Shown: piece by piece, positions 9,101 through 18,770 of the stretch
Layout: each line of letters begins with the position of its first letter
How positions within the stretch are numbered: the stretch's first letter is position 1
Assembly (NCBI RefSeq): GCF_015693305.1
Contig: NZ_CP065139.1
Coordinates: forward strand, 310,001 to 374,000
Source of the DNA: Sphingobium sp. Cam5-1
GTDB taxonomy: Bacteria > Pseudomonadota > Alphaproteobacteria > Sphingomonadales > Sphingomonadaceae
Direction of reading: 5' to 3'
Length of the DNA stretch: 64,000 nt
Program-made: the position numbers and the translations under genes
The notes under the pieces: model-generated
What the model was told of the DNA's origin: nothing
Databases searched by the model: none
The model's input: the letters and a program-made list of their open reading frames with translations, nothing else

Positions 9101-9904
9101 TCAGGGCTTGTAATGACCACAGGTCTTGCCGCCATCGAGCCGGTATTCAGTGCCATTGGTGTGGCGCGCTTCATCCGAAGATAAATGTGCGACCACGTCG
9201 GCCACGTCTTCGGGCTGCGCAAATCTTGCAAGGGGCACCGCCTTTCGAAGCGCTTCCAGCTTTTCAGGCGACAGGTTCGCCAACAGCTTGTCGGCCATCG
9301 GCGTTTCGACGAAGCCGGGACAGACCGCATTGGTCCGCACACCATAACGTCCATAGTCAAGCGCCAGCGACTTCATCAGCCCATGCACGCCATGTTTGGA
9401 AGCGATGTAGGCCGCAAAGTCGGAGTCACCCCACATGCCCGCGTCCGAACTGATGATCGTGAACGTGCCGCGTGTCTTGATCAGCTCAGGCATTGCAAAA
9501 CGTGCGAGATAGAAGACTGAATCCAGATTGATCGATATACACTGTTTCCAATCTTCGATACTGGTTTCAGTCGCATTTCCCTTGGGAGCGACCCCAGCCG
9601 ACGCGACGACTGTGTCGATGCCGCCATAGGCTTCTGCGAACCTGCGTACCGCTCGTTCCACCGCATGACCATCGCTCACATCGGCGAGAACAACGAGGGC
9701 TTGGCTGCCCATATCTTCAATTTGAGCGCTCAACGTTTTCGCCGCGCTTTCATTGCGCCCCACCAGGCAGAGCGTCGCCCCCCGTTCGGCCAGCCGCAGC
9801 GCAGTGGCCCGCCCGATGCCCGATGTCGCCCCGGTGACGAGCGCGCGCTCCGGCGAAGCGTCCGATGTTCCCTTCAGGCGTTCATGTCTGAACATTTGGG
9901 TCAT
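9101..9904 (-). CDS. SDR-family oxidoreductase B
   Basis: A 267-residue short-chain dehydrogenase with TGATSGIG at 24-31, ASAG in place of NNAG near 101-104, Ser153, Tyr166 and Lys170 (YIASK). Its start overlaps the stop of the aminotransferase gene as ATGA (9901-9904), which implies translational coupling. The TIISSDAG segment resembles TAIASDAG in SDR F (36541-37293), so those two may be closer relatives than the others here. Substrate unknown; the position after a PLP enzyme suggests it handles a keto or hydroxy product of that step. Confidence 0.87.
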   Translation of the reverse strand: MTQMFRHERLKGTSDASPERALVTGATSGIGRATALRLAERGATLCLVGRNESAAKTLSAQIEDMGSQALVVLADVSDGHAVERAVRRFAEAYGGIDTVVASAGVAPKGNATETSIEDWKQCISINLDSVFYLARFAMPELIKTRGTFTIISSDAGMWGDSDFAAYIASKHGVHGLMKSLALDYGRYGVRTNAVCPGFVETPMADKLLANLSPEKLEALRKAVPLARFAQPEDVADVVAHLSSDEARHTNGTEYRLDGGKTCGHYKP

Positions 9905-11229
9905 TTCCCGCTATCAGGATGAGGAAGTTGACGGAGGCATTCCTCCGTAGCCGCACAGAAATTGTCGATGTCTTGCGCAACCATGGCGGTGGACAGGAAC
10001 CCCATGCCGGCGCCCGACACATGGAAGCCCTTGAGCACGAGCATGCGCTGCAATTCCATCATCGCCGCACTTTCCGCCGGGCTGTGTCGCTGGCTGCGAT
10101 AGTCGTAGACGGGGCGCTGATGCGTGATGATCTTGAACATGGATCCAACGCCCGTAACCTGCCCCGGAAACCCTGATGAGGCGAAGGCTTGCGTCAAACC
10201 GGCGCGGACGCGATCGCCCAGCGTGTTGATATGCGCGACCAGTTCAGGCGTCAGCAGGTCCAGCGTCACCTTGCCCGCCGTCATCGTTATGGGATTGGCC
10301 GAAAAAGTCCCGCTCCAAGGGACCAGCGGCCTGCCCGAGCGATGATCGAAGACCTGCATGACCTCCTTCGATCCGACGAGCGCACCGACCGGAAAGCCGC
10401 CGCCGATGATCTTGCCCAGCACGGTCAGGTCGGGCTTCACGCCGAATTTCTTCTGCGCCCCACCATGGTCGAGCCGGAAGGTAATGACCTCATCCAGGAT
10501 GAACACTGCGCCGATCTCTGTCGCAAGGTCGCGCAGGCTAGCTGCAAATTCCGGCGATACGGGCGTAAAGCCCAGATAGCTTGGCGCGGCATCCAGCAAG
10601 ATCGCGCCGATCCGGTCCTTATGCGCCCGGATCACGCTGGCGGCGGTTTCCGGATCATTGAAAGGAATGACATAGACATCCTCGAGCAATCGATCGGGAA
10701 CACCCGCCGCATAGCCGACCGATTTGGGCGGCGTGGCGAACTGTTCCTTGGGTGTATCGAGGCTGACTTCGGCATAGTCGTAGGAGCCATGATAGCTGCC
10801 TTCCACCTTCACGATCGCCGGGCGGCCGGTATAGGCGCGCGCGGCCTTGATCGCCGACATCACCGCTTCGGAACCACTATTGCTGAACCGGACATTTTCC
10901 GCCGACTCTATGCGGTCACACAGCAGTTCAGCGAGCTCGATTTCAATCTCGGTCGGATTGGTGAAGGCTGTGCCCAGCACCAATTGTTTGGAAACTGCCT
11001 CTATGATCGCCGGATTGGCATGACCATGGATGAGCGATGCGAAATTGTTGAGCAGGTCCAGCCGCGACGTGCCATCGACGTCGGTGACATAGGCGCCCTT
11101 GCCGAATTTCGTATAGACCGGGAAGGGCTCAAGCCACGGCACCAGCCGCGTAATGCCCCCGGGATAGACCTTGAGCCCGCGTTCGTAGAGTTGCCTCGAT
11201 TGGGAGTCCTGGTCAGGCCAGATTGCCAT
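9901..11229 (-). CDS. Class III PLP aminotransferase, glutamate-1-semialdehyde aminomutase-like
   Basis: 442 residues of fold-type I PLP enzyme. FSNSGSEAVMSAIKAAR binds the cofactor phosphate, DEV (Asp246) contacts the pyridine nitrogen, and Lys273 in LGKIIGGGFP is the expected Schiff-base lysine. Sequence style is closest to HemL-type aminomutases and related catabolic beta-amino-acid or amino-alcohol transaminases. The operon context argues against tetrapyrrole synthesis: it lies between SDR C (55-base gap) and SDR B (overlapping). An aminotransferase, aminomutase or phospho-lyase role on a ring-opened amino compound is possible. ATG 11229 gives the usual MAIWPDQDSQ-type start. Confidence 0.85.
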   Translation of the reverse strand: MAIWPDQDSQSRQLYERGLKVYPGGITRLVPWLEPFPVYTKFGKGAYVTDVDGTSRLDLLNNFASLIHGHANPAIIEAVSKQLVLGTAFTNPTEIEIELAELLCDRIESAENVRFSNSGSEAVMSAIKAARAYTGRPAIVKVEGSYHGSYDYAEVSLDTPKEQFATPPKSVGYAAGVPDRLLEDVYVIPFNDPETAASVIRAHKDRIGAILLDAAPSYLGFTPVSPEFAASLRDLATEIGAVFILDEVITFRLDHGGAQKKFGVKPDLTVLGKIIGGGFPVGALVGSKEVMQVFDHRSGRPLVPWSGTFSANPITMTAGKVTLDLLTPELVAHINTLGDRVRAGLTQAFASSGFPGQVTGVGSMFKIITHQRPVYDYRSQRHSPAESAAMMELQRMLVLKGFHVSGAGMGFLSTAMVAQDIDNFCAATEECLRQLPHPDSGK

Positions 11230-11283
11230 TTTTAACCTCGTCAGTATCAGAATGGTGCATCGCCATGCGATGCCCCGTCATTT

Positions 11284-12054
11284 TCAGAATGCTTCCCGCG
11301 CCGCCGTCAGCCAGCCGCCATCGATGACGTACGCGCTGCCATGCACGTAATCGGCATCGTCACTGCCAAGGAACGCTGTCATCTTCGCGATCTCCTCAGG
11401 CTGGCACCATCGGCGTGCGGGCACCTTCGCCACCGCCGCTTCCATGTCGGGGGACGTAGCGGTCTGCGTATCGGGGATCGCCATCGGCGTCGCAGTCGCG
11501 CCGGGGCAGATCGCATTCACCCGGATGCCGAGCGCGCCATATTCGAAGCAAAGCTGACGGGTGAGGCCCATCACCGCATGTTTGGACGCGGTATAGGCCG
11601 AACCGCCGCCTGCCGCGCTGAACGAAGCGGTGGACGCGATGTTGATGATCCCGCCCTTGCCCTGTTTCAGCATGTGGGGAATGGCATATTTCGCCATCAG
11701 GAACGGCCCGGTCGCGTTGGCGGCCATCACCTCGTTCCATTCGTCCAGGCTGACTTCATGTGCCGGGCGATAGCTGTCCAGCACGCCTGCATTGTTGCAG
11801 AGCAGGTCGATACGGCCCCAGCGCGCGATAACCTCGTCAATCGCGCCGATCACATCGGCCTCCACCGCGACATCCGCGCGGATGGCCATGACCCTCTCGG
11901 GACCGCCACCCAGTTCGACCGTCTGGCGTATCTTGTCCAGCGTTCGCCCCAGAGCCGCCACGCGACCGCCCTGAGCGACGAACTCGCTCACCATGGCGCG
12001 TCCCATGCCAGAACCCGCTCCGGTCACCACCACCACTTTTCCGTCATATTTCAT
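11284..12054 (-). CDS. SDR-family oxidoreductase C
   Basis: A 256-residue short-chain dehydrogenase. TGAGSGMG is at 11-18, CNNAG at about 86-90, and the catalytic residues are Ser141, Tyr154 and Lys158 (YTASK). It ends with a normal DGGW tail. It lies between the APC permease (37-base gap) and the GSAM-like enzyme (54-base gap) in the hyuA operon. Substrate unknown; a hydroxyl/carbonyl conversion next to the aminotransferase is expected. Confidence 0.88.
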   Translation of the reverse strand: MKYDGKVVVVTGAGSGMGRAMVSEFVAQGGRVAALGRTLDKIRQTVELGGGPERVMAIRADVAVEADVIGAIDEVIARWGRIDLLCNNAGVLDSYRPAHEVSLDEWNEVMAANATGPFLMAKYAIPHMLKQGKGGIINIASTASFSAAGGGSAYTASKHAVMGLTRQLCFEYGALGIRVNAICPGATATPMAIPDTQTATSPDMEAAVAKVPARRWCQPEEIAKMTAFLGSDDADYVHGSAYVIDGGWLTAAREAF

Positions 12055-12091
12055 GGATCAACACCTGTTCATTGGCATGTGGGGATCAACG

Positions 12092-13615
12092 TCATTGCGC
12101 GTCGTCATCAGGGAAGGTGCTGGCCGTGACGATGTGGCCGTACCAGTCCGGCCGCGTCTTTCGCCAGCGCATGGCCAGCCCCACGCCCGCAGCGAAGGTC
12201 GCATAGAGCGAAGCCAAGAATAGGGTGGCCAAGGTGGGGGAGGCGTCCACAAACACTTCGAAGTTGATCGTCGCGTAGATCGCAATTGCCGTGAGGCTGA
12301 TGAAGCCCAGCACGGGTGCAATACGGTAGCTCCAGAGGCTGCCCGTCTCTTCCTGCCGTGACAGGTATCGGATAATCGCCAGCGATGCGATCGCGAAGAG
12401 CAACAGCATCCCCATAGTCCCGAGCCCCACGGCCCAGGCATAGAATTGCAGCACCGGATCAATCTTGAACAGGACGACCGGCACGACCACTGCGACGACG
12501 GTCGCGCTCTGCAACAACGATCCCAGCGCAGGCGAACCATGGCGGGCATGGGTCTTGCCAAAGGCCGAAGGCAACACGCCATCGCAGCCCAGGTTGAAGA
12601 AGTAGCGGGCGATGGCGTTGTGGAACGATAGGACGGCGGCCAACAGGCTGCTGATCAACAACAGATACATCGCGTCCACTGCCACCTGCCCCACATAATT
12701 TCCCAGCGCTTGGGGGAACATGCCCGCCGGATCGGTCGCGATCTTCTGAGCAGCCGCCGTCACCCCATAGGCGTTGATGAGCAGGAATGTGGATATCGAG
12801 TAGAAGAGGGCGATGAGGATGATCGAAAGGAAGGTCGCGCGAGGGATGGTTTTGTCCGGCGATCGGACCTCCTCGCTGTAGATGGCGGTCGCCTCGAACC
12901 CTAGAAAGCTGCCGACAGCCATCATGATCCCGATGCCCGCATTGCCTGAAAAGAGCGACGTCAACGAATAGGGCGTGAAGTCCAGACCGCCCGACGGACC
13001 GCCGCGCCACAGCACAGCTGCGTCCAGCAACGCGACGATTCCGATCTCGCCCAACATGGCAAGGCCCAGCATCCGGGCGGAAAGATCGATGCGCCGGTAT
13101 CCAAGAGCCCCGACCGCGGCCCAGGCCGCCGCTGTGGCGATCCACCAGGGAAATGCGGGGACACCGAGCCGGGCGTGAAGATATTGGACGATCGACACGC
13201 CGACCATTCCGAAGGTGCCGGTCTGTAGCAGCGTATAGGCAAAAATCGCCAGAAAGGCGCCGCCCAGCCCGAACTGTCGGCCCAACCCTTTAGTGAGATA
13301 GATGTAGAAAGCGCCCGCCCCCTCACCCTTGCGGGCAATGGACCCCGCCATCGCCATGAATCCGAAAGCGAAGAACAACAGCGCCGCCCCGGCGATCAGG
13401 AAAGACGACACCAGACCGACGCCGTTGCCCACCGCCATTGATACCGGCGCGAACGCCGCCATGACGGAAAGGGGCGCGGATGCCGCGAGGACTGTCATGG
13501 TAAGGTCGAACACACCCATATTGCCGGACAGCTTGCCATGAGGCTCGACGGCATGCGCGGCGGGCGCGGACGACAGGATGGCGTCGGGAAAGGCGGACAG
13601 GCTGGGCGTCGTCAT
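12092..13615 (-). CDS. APC-superfamily amino acid permease 1
   Basis: A 507-residue inner-membrane transporter with about 12 hydrophobic helices. The first helix region (LTMTVLAASAPLSVMAAFAP) and the FLGFEATAIYSEE segment are typical of the APC family. The frame stays open to 13762, but that part overlaps hyuB. ATG 13615 lies five bases after the hyuB stop and begins just before the conserved N-terminus, so it is the better start. The order hyuA-hyuB-permease resembles lactam- and N-methylhydantoin-utilisation operons, so uptake of the lactam or the derived amino acid is the natural guess. Confidence 0.88.
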   Translation of the reverse strand: MTTPSLSAFPDAILSSAPAAHAVEPHGKLSGNMGVFDLTMTVLAASAPLSVMAAFAPVSMAVGNGVGLVSSFLIAGAALLFFAFGFMAMAGSIARKGEGAGAFYIYLTKGLGRQFGLGGAFLAIFAYTLLQTGTFGMVGVSIVQYLHARLGVPAFPWWIATAAAWAAVGALGYRRIDLSARMLGLAMLGEIGIVALLDAAVLWRGGPSGGLDFTPYSLTSLFSGNAGIGIMMAVGSFLGFEATAIYSEEVRSPDKTIPRATFLSIILIALFYSISTFLLINAYGVTAAAQKIATDPAGMFPQALGNYVGQVAVDAMYLLLISSLLAAVLSFHNAIARYFFNLGCDGVLPSAFGKTHARHGSPALGSLLQSATVVAVVVPVVLFKIDPVLQFYAWAVGLGTMGMLLLFAIASLAIIRYLSRQEETGSLWSYRIAPVLGFISLTAIAIYATINFEVFVDASPTLATLFLASLYATFAAGVGLAMRWRKTRPDWYGHIVTASTFPDDDAQ

Positions 13616-13620
13616 TGCCT

Positions 13621-15423
13621 TCACCCCGCCTGAAACTGGGCCACGGGCGCTGCCCTGCGCAGGGCAGCCGTGGCTTCCGCATCGACCGCCAGCGTCTCGT
13701 CCTCGACCCGGCCGGTGAAGGCGACGCCATAGACGTCCCTTGCCCGGTCGATCGTTTCCCATCCTTCCAGCACGTCGTCCAGCACCAGCGCAGGATCACG
13801 CTCACGCGGATTTCCGTACCCGCCGCCCGAAGAGTCGAAGCCGCGCAGATATTCGCCCTTTTTCAGCTCCACCTGAATGGAATTGGGCAGCGCGACCTCC
13901 GTCCCGTCTGCCAATACATGCCAGCCGCCCGCCGTCAGCCCGTCTTGGCCCCCACGCACACCCTTTGGCGCATAATATTGGCTGTCGAGCTGATAGATGG
14001 CGGTGACGGGATAATTAGTCGGTCCATAGGCCAGATCACACGACATGCCGCCCCGGCGCCTGCCTGCGCCGCCGGTGCCACCGCGCAGGCGCATATGCTT
14101 GTAGATGATGGGCATTTTAAGCTCATCGATCTCGATGGAATCGCGATACATGAGCCCGCTGACCACCGGCAGGCCATAAGTGACCCAGCCGTCCGCGCTG
14201 TCGCTGGCCGGGCCGCCATTGGCCGCAACCACCAGCTGGTTGACGAACGGCGCATCATCATAGCGGTGGTCGCGCCCGGACAGTACGGCATAACCCACGC
14301 CCACGCCGGTGGCCCCTTCGGCAACGCCAAAGCCGTCTATCTGGGAAAAGGCCGAACCGACCATGTTCACCAGCCGGTCGGCGATGTTGGTCGTCGCGAC
14401 TGAGCAGCTGTGCGGGAATTTGGGCCTACCGACGACGCAGCCGTCCGACAGCTTCACATCGACGCGGCGGAACGCGCCCGAATTTTTCGGCACATCACCG
14501 GGCATCGCGTTGAAGATTCCCGCGAACACGCTCGCCATTGTCGTGGCTTCGGTCAGATTGAGGCCGCAATCGACATTGGGGATATTATCGCGCAGGTCGA
14601 CTTCGATCCGGCCCTCGCCCGGCTTCACATCGATCACGACGTTCAGCGGCACGCCGTCGGGCAGGAAGGGTTCGAAAGGATCGTGACGGCCACTATTCTT
14701 TAGCTTCACCTCAGGCAGCGCGTTGATGGCCTTTTCCATCCGCGCCTCGGAATATTCCAGCCAATAGGATTTGAATGCCTTCAGCGTGTCCTTGCCATAT
14801 TTATCGCAAAGTTCCTTAAGCCGTCGTTCGGCGATCCGCGCCGATCCGATCGCCGCCAGAAAATCGCCATACCATTGCCCCGGCACGCGGATGCGGCGGC
14901 GGCACATGCGGACGATGTCGTCGATCATCTGATAGTCACGCTGAACCTGCACGACCGGGAAGATCAAAGCGCCTTCCTGATAGACATCGACCGCCGAAGA
15001 ATAATAGCTGGTCGGAAGGGAATTGCCGATGTCGGCCTGGTGCGCCTTGACCGTCGCGGTGAACATATGTTCGCCATCAAGAAAGATGGGGACCAGCGTG
15101 CAATGGTCGGCGGGGTGCGAATTCCCGACATAGGGATCATTGTCCAGGAACGCGTCCCCTTCCTTCAGGTCGGGATGCATGCGGACCATTTCGGCGGCCT
15201 GTTTCTGCACGCCGAATATGTGGACGGGCAAACCTTCGGCGCAGGCGAACAGTTCGCCTTCCGCCGTACACATGGCACAGGAGAAATCCCGCGCACTATT
15301 GATCACCGACGACCGTGCCGTGCGCAGCAACGTGTTCGTCATCTCCCGAACGATGCCGTCCATCCGGTTGGCGAGGACGGCCATCAATATGGCGTCGTTC
15401 CGTTTGCTGTCTTCTGCCATCAT
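13621..15423 (-). CDS. hyuB: Hydantoinase/oxoprolinase family protein, subunit B
   Basis: 600 residues of the HyuB family, the partner of HyuA in ATP-dependent N-methylhydantoin, 5-oxoproline, caprolactam and N-methylpyrrolidone hydrolases and in acetophenone-type carboxylases. Conserved DPYVGNSHPADH lies at 96-107, and the Gly-rich RLRGGTGGAGRRRGG and RGGQDG segments are near the C-terminus. The length is normal. The start overlaps the hyuA stop (ATGA at 15420-15423), consistent with a stoichiometric complex. The sequence alone does not say which ring or ketone is the substrate. The neighbouring amino acid permease and aminotransferase favour amide/lactam opening over ketone carboxylation. 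Confidence 0.9.
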   Translation of the reverse strand: MMAEDSKRNDAILMAVLANRMDGIVREMTNTLLRTARSSVINSARDFSCAMCTAEGELFACAEGLPVHIFGVQKQAAEMVRMHPDLKEGDAFLDNDPYVGNSHPADHCTLVPIFLDGEHMFTATVKAHQADIGNSLPTSYYSSAVDVYQEGALIFPVVQVQRDYQMIDDIVRMCRRRIRVPGQWYGDFLAAIGSARIAERRLKELCDKYGKDTLKAFKSYWLEYSEARMEKAINALPEVKLKNSGRHDPFEPFLPDGVPLNVVIDVKPGEGRIEVDLRDNIPNVDCGLNLTEATTMASVFAGIFNAMPGDVPKNSGAFRRVDVKLSDGCVVGRPKFPHSCSVATTNIADRLVNMVGSAFSQIDGFGVAEGATGVGVGYAVLSGRDHRYDDAPFVNQLVVAANGGPASDSADGWVTYGLPVVSGLMYRDSIEIDELKMPIIYKHMRLRGGTGGAGRRRGGMSCDLAYGPTNYPVTAIYQLDSQYYAPKGVRGGQDGLTAGGWHVLADGTEVALPNSIQVELKKGEYLRGFDSSGGGYGNPRERDPALVLDDVLEGWETIDRARDVYGVAFTGRVEDETLAVDAEATAALRRAAPVAQFQAG

Positions 15424-17507
15424 GCCTGCTCCGCACGGGTGTGAAGGATGTAATTGCCCGCGCCGCTGATCTCGGCGGACATGCCCGGATAGACCACCAG
15501 GGTCGTGGTCGGCTCCTCGACGATGGCGGGGCCGCTGATGATCATGCCGGTCTTTAGGTCGGCCGGTTTGAAGATCGGCGTATCGATGGCTGCATCACCC
15601 CCGAAATAGCAGGTCCTGTTATGATCGGGCGTCGGCGCGGCAAAACGGTCCACCTTGGGCGAAGGGTCCATCTTCTTGGAAAGCTCGACGGTCAGGCGAC
15701 CTTTCCAGTTGATGATTTCCACCGGAGATTCTTCATCGCGGACAGCGAAGACGCGCTCATGCAGATCATGAAAGCTTGTGGTCAGCGCATCGATGTCCGC
15801 CTGGCCGTTGAAGCGGTCGCAGGAAACCGGCGTGTCGAGTTCCCAGACCTGCGCAAGATAGCGCGCCTCGGCGAAAAATTCGATGCGCCACGGCGCGTCT
15901 CCGGCATTTTCAAGCTGCGAGCGGAAGCGATTGAGTTCGGCCTCAATCCTGGCCAACGCCGCGTTCACCCCTTCCCTGTCGAAGCGCAGCGTCGATGTGA
16001 AATGCGGCGCGGTGCTTTCCGTGACGATATCGGCGAACTGCATGCCCGATGCCGACAAGGCTGACGCAACCTTGGGCAGCACCACTGAGTCAGAGCCCAG
16101 TTCGGCGGCGATCGCCATGATGTTCATGCCTGCCGCACCGCCGCCTGCGACCACGGTGCTTTCCCGTGGGTCGATGCCCTGCTGGACCGTGATCTCGTGA
16201 ATGGCCTTGACCATATGGTCGGTGGCGATGCGCATGATGCCCCAGGCCGCAGCTTCGATGGACAGGCCAAGCGGATCAGCGACCTTCGCGATGGCCGCCC
16301 GCGCGGCGGCAACGTCCAGTTTCATGCGACCGCCCAGGAAGTAATCGGGGTCGAAATAGCCAAGCACGCACGCTGCGTCCGATGTCGTGGGATTTTGCCC
16401 TCCACGTCCGTAGCAGGCTGGACCTGGTTCAGACCCTGCCGATTGCGGGCCGACACGCAGCATGCCGCCATCGTCGATCCACGCGATCGACCCGCCCCCT
16501 GCGCCGATCGAACGGATATCGACCGACGAGATGCCCAGCAGGTCGCCTTCCCACAAGCCGCCCAGCCAGGTGTCACGGCTATAGACCAGCTGACCATTGC
16601 GTGAGAGGCCGACGTCAAAGGTGGTGCCGCCCGTATCGGCGACGATCATATTGTCGCCAAGCCCTTCGGCGACCGAATAGGTGACGCCCGCGACCGGCGC
16701 CATAGACGGGCCGGACTTGGCCATGTTGATCGGCGATTGCATGACCGATTCCAGGTCCATGACCCCGCCGAAGCTGGTCGAAACCAAGATCTGCCCCTTA
16801 TAGCCCGCCGCGCGTATATCCTGTTCGAACTCGAACAGATGTTTCTGCATCAATGGCTTGAGCGACGCGTCGATCGCCGTCGCCGACGCCCGGCGATATT
16901 CGCGGATGATGGGCGCGAGCCGGTGCGACAATGTATAGGGAATACCGGGCAGAACTTCCTCGATCAGCGCGCCGATCGCCAGCTCATGTTCGGGATTGAT
17001 GAACGACCATAGCAGGCAGACGCCGATCGCTTCGAAACCGCGATCGCCCAGCTGCCGCAGCAGGGCGCGCACCGCGTCCTGATCCAGCGCCCCGACCACC
17101 TTGCCTTCCGCGTCGATCCGCTCGGGCACTTCGAAGGTCCGCCGACGGGGAATATAGGGTGCGGGATAGGATTTGGTGAAGTCGTACCCGTCCAGCTTCC
17201 CGCCTTCCTTGAGCACAAGGATATCCGGGAAACCTTCGGTCGTCAGGAAAGCCGTCTTCGCGACATTGCGCGTCACGATCGCATTGGTGGCACGCGTCGT
17301 GCCGTAGATGAACAGCGTCGTGTCCGCCAGCAGCTGTTCAAAGCCGAGGCCAAGGTCGGCAGCCGCAGCCTTGATAGACTCGCTAAGGCCGCCAAACACG
17401 CGGCCATGGGTGGTCAGCGCCTTGCCGATCGTCTGCTTGCCCGACGCATCGCGAACGATGACGTCGGTAAAGGTGCCTCCCGTATCCACGGAAATAGTAA
17501 AACTCAT
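15420..17507 (-). CDS. hyuA: Hydantoinase/oxoprolinase family protein, subunit A
   Basis: 695 residues of the HyuA family. The N-terminal DTGGTFTDV (8-16) and the second phosphate motif DTGGTTFDVG (291-300) give the actin-like ATPase fold used to phosphorylate an amide or enol oxygen before hydrolysis or carboxylation. IGAGGGS is also present. It is the first gene of the long minus-strand operon ending at 5872. It is preceded by a 368-base gap containing operator site 2 and diverges from tetR1. Candidate substrates from known relatives are N-methylhydantoin, N-methyl-2-pyrrolidone, caprolactam and 5-oxoproline; none is proved. Confidence 0.9.
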   Translation of the reverse strand: MSFTISVDTGGTFTDVIVRDASGKQTIGKALTTHGRVFGGLSESIKAAAADLGLGFEQLLADTTLFIYGTTRATNAIVTRNVAKTAFLTTEGFPDILVLKEGGKLDGYDFTKSYPAPYIPRRRTFEVPERIDAEGKVVGALDQDAVRALLRQLGDRGFEAIGVCLLWSFINPEHELAIGALIEEVLPGIPYTLSHRLAPIIREYRRASATAIDASLKPLMQKHLFEFEQDIRAAGYKGQILVSTSFGGVMDLESVMQSPINMAKSGPSMAPVAGVTYSVAEGLGDNMIVADTGGTTFDVGLSRNGQLVYSRDTWLGGLWEGDLLGISSVDIRSIGAGGGSIAWIDDGGMLRVGPQSAGSEPGPACYGRGGQNPTTSDAACVLGYFDPDYFLGGRMKLDVAAARAAIAKVADPLGLSIEAAAWGIMRIATDHMVKAIHEITVQQGIDPRESTVVAGGGAAGMNIMAIAAELGSDSVVLPKVASALSASGMQFADIVTESTAPHFTSTLRFDREGVNAALARIEAELNRFRSQLENAGDAPWRIEFFAEARYLAQVWELDTPVSCDRFNGQADIDALTTSFHDLHERVFAVRDEESPVEIINWKGRLTVELSKKMDPSPKVDRFAAPTPDHNRTCYFGGDAAIDTPIFKPADLKTGMIISGPAIVEEPTTTLVVYPGMSAEISGAGNYILHTRAEQA

Positions 17508-17875
17508 GCCTCAACATTCCCTACTTGGCCCAGACATGGACCAGGCGCCCTGAAGGGCGGATGGTTCGAGCAGCCCGAGCATGCGAGACACTCGGACGAC
17601 GCGTGATCGGATCGGCAAAGGGTGGGGAGATCGTCGTGAGGCCAGCCGCTCGAAGATAATGCCTCGGCAATGGCGGATTTCACGCAGGTGCCCCCGTTGT
17701 CATTCCCATCCAACTACGCATACTATCGCATTTCGATTTCGAATATGATAGCGAACGTTTGTTAATGCAAGTGCAAAGTTGGAGTTGCTGTGACGGATCA
17801 GGAGCCAAACAACGTCGCCGCCTGTTGCATCGATGGTTGCCATCAGGCTTCGGAGAGTATTAAGGAACCGGCAGA
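17508..17875. other. Divergent regulatory region, hyuA / tetR1
   Basis: 368 bases separate the divergent starts. It holds operator site 2 and no convincing gene. Its middle (about 17700-17770) is markedly AT-richer than its surroundings, as expected for promoters. Confidence 0.5.
17746..17771. promoter_or_regulatory. Candidate TetR-type operator, site 2
   Basis: The core AACGTTTGTT (17754-17763) preceded by G matches the GAAYRNNYRTTC consensus with one or two deviations. The identical 10-mer recurs at 20763-20772 in front of surE1. It lies about 105 bases upstream of tetR1 and about 240 upstream of hyuA, a good place for autoregulation and operon control. Confidence 0.5.
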
Positions 17876-18571
17876 ATGACTTCACCGACAAATCAGACCA
17901 AGGTCCTGCGAAAGCGCGCTGGATACGAGGCCCGACTGGCCGAATCCGAAGAGCTGGCGATCGAGCGGGAGAACCGCGCCACGCGATCGGATACCCGGGC
18001 ACGGCTGCTGGTCGCGGCGCTCGACCTGTTTTCGAAGAACGGCTTCGAAGCTTCGACGATGCGTGACCTCGCTCAGTTCGCAGGTATCAAGGCGCCCGCG
18101 ATTTACAACCACTTCAAATCGAAGGAAGCGTTGCTAGGCGAAGCTCTGCTATGGGCAATGGAGGATTTCAACGAGCGGGTCCTGGGTCCTCGCGACCCCC
18201 GTGAATCGAATGTTGAAGCTTTGAAAGGGATTTTGGAGCGGCACATCCGCTACCAATTGGACAACCCGGTCATCGCCAGGGCCTTCGACATTTTGATGGC
18301 ACACAATCTGCTTCAGCGCGTCGGCGAAATAACATTCCAGCAGGCCATTCAGGATCGACTGCGAGTATATTTACGCGAAGTGACAAAGCTGGTGTCTCTG
18401 CTTGTCGAAGAGTCTTCGGTGAAGGCCGACTACAGGATCGTGTCGAGTGCCATATCGACCATGTATGACCAGGTCGGACGCTGGTACGTTTCCACCTCAA
18501 AGGCAGCTGACGACGATCTCGTCGCGACTTACTGGGACTTGGCAAGACGGATGCTTGGCATCGACAGGTAA
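17876..18571 (+). CDS. TetR-family transcriptional regulator 1
   Basis: 231 residues. After a charged N-terminal extension of about 35 residues comes the TetR DNA-binding domain (about 40-90): LVAALDLFSKNGFEAST, then the recognition-helix region IKAPAIYNHFKSKEAL. The rest is a helical ligand-binding domain. ATG 17876 has AAGGA ten bases upstream. It is divergent from hyuA across operator site 2 and ends at a terminator. Its recognition helix closely resembles that of TetR2 (PPAFYNHFKSKDEL), so both may bind similar operators. The likely role is repression of the hyuA operon and possibly other site-bearing operons until an inducer binds. Confidence 0.9.
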   Translation: MTSPTNQTKVLRKRAGYEARLAESEELAIERENRATRSDTRARLLVAALDLFSKNGFEASTMRDLAQFAGIKAPAIYNHFKSKEALLGEALLWAMEDFNERVLGPRDPRESNVEALKGILERHIRYQLDNPVIARAFDILMAHNLLQRVGEITFQQAIQDRLRVYLREVTKLVSLLVEESSVKADYRIVSSAISTMYDQVGRWYVSTSKAADDDLVATYWDLARRMLGIDR

Positions 18572-18716
18572 CACCGGGTTGCCTGATCCCTTGACGTCGA
18601 TGCGCGTCAAGCACTGGCAGTGTGGTTTCTCCGTGACCATCAGGGCGGGTTATCAATAGGTCGTCCCGAAGCCGACCGCTACCGCCACTGAAGCGGACCC
18701 CATAATCGGCATAGGA

Positions 18717-18756
18717 ACGGCCATGCTCCCGTCCACTGGAGCATGGCCGTCTCTTT
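18717..18756 (+). terminator. Strong hairpin terminator after tetR1, probably shared with the convergent BKACE gene
   Basis: A perfect 13-bp stem (ACGGCCATGCTCC at 18717-18729 and its complement at 18738-18750) with an 8-base loop is followed by CTCTTTAA. It lies between the convergent tetR1 and BKACE genes and starts 21 bases beyond the latter's stop, so it may serve both. Confidence 0.7.
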
Positions 18757-18770
18757 AACTCCGCAGCCGG

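Noticed and set aside
13616..13762. N-terminal extension of APC permease 1
   Set aside because: It overlaps the end of hyuB and is Gly/Arg-rich; ATG 13615 gives a normal permease N-terminus.
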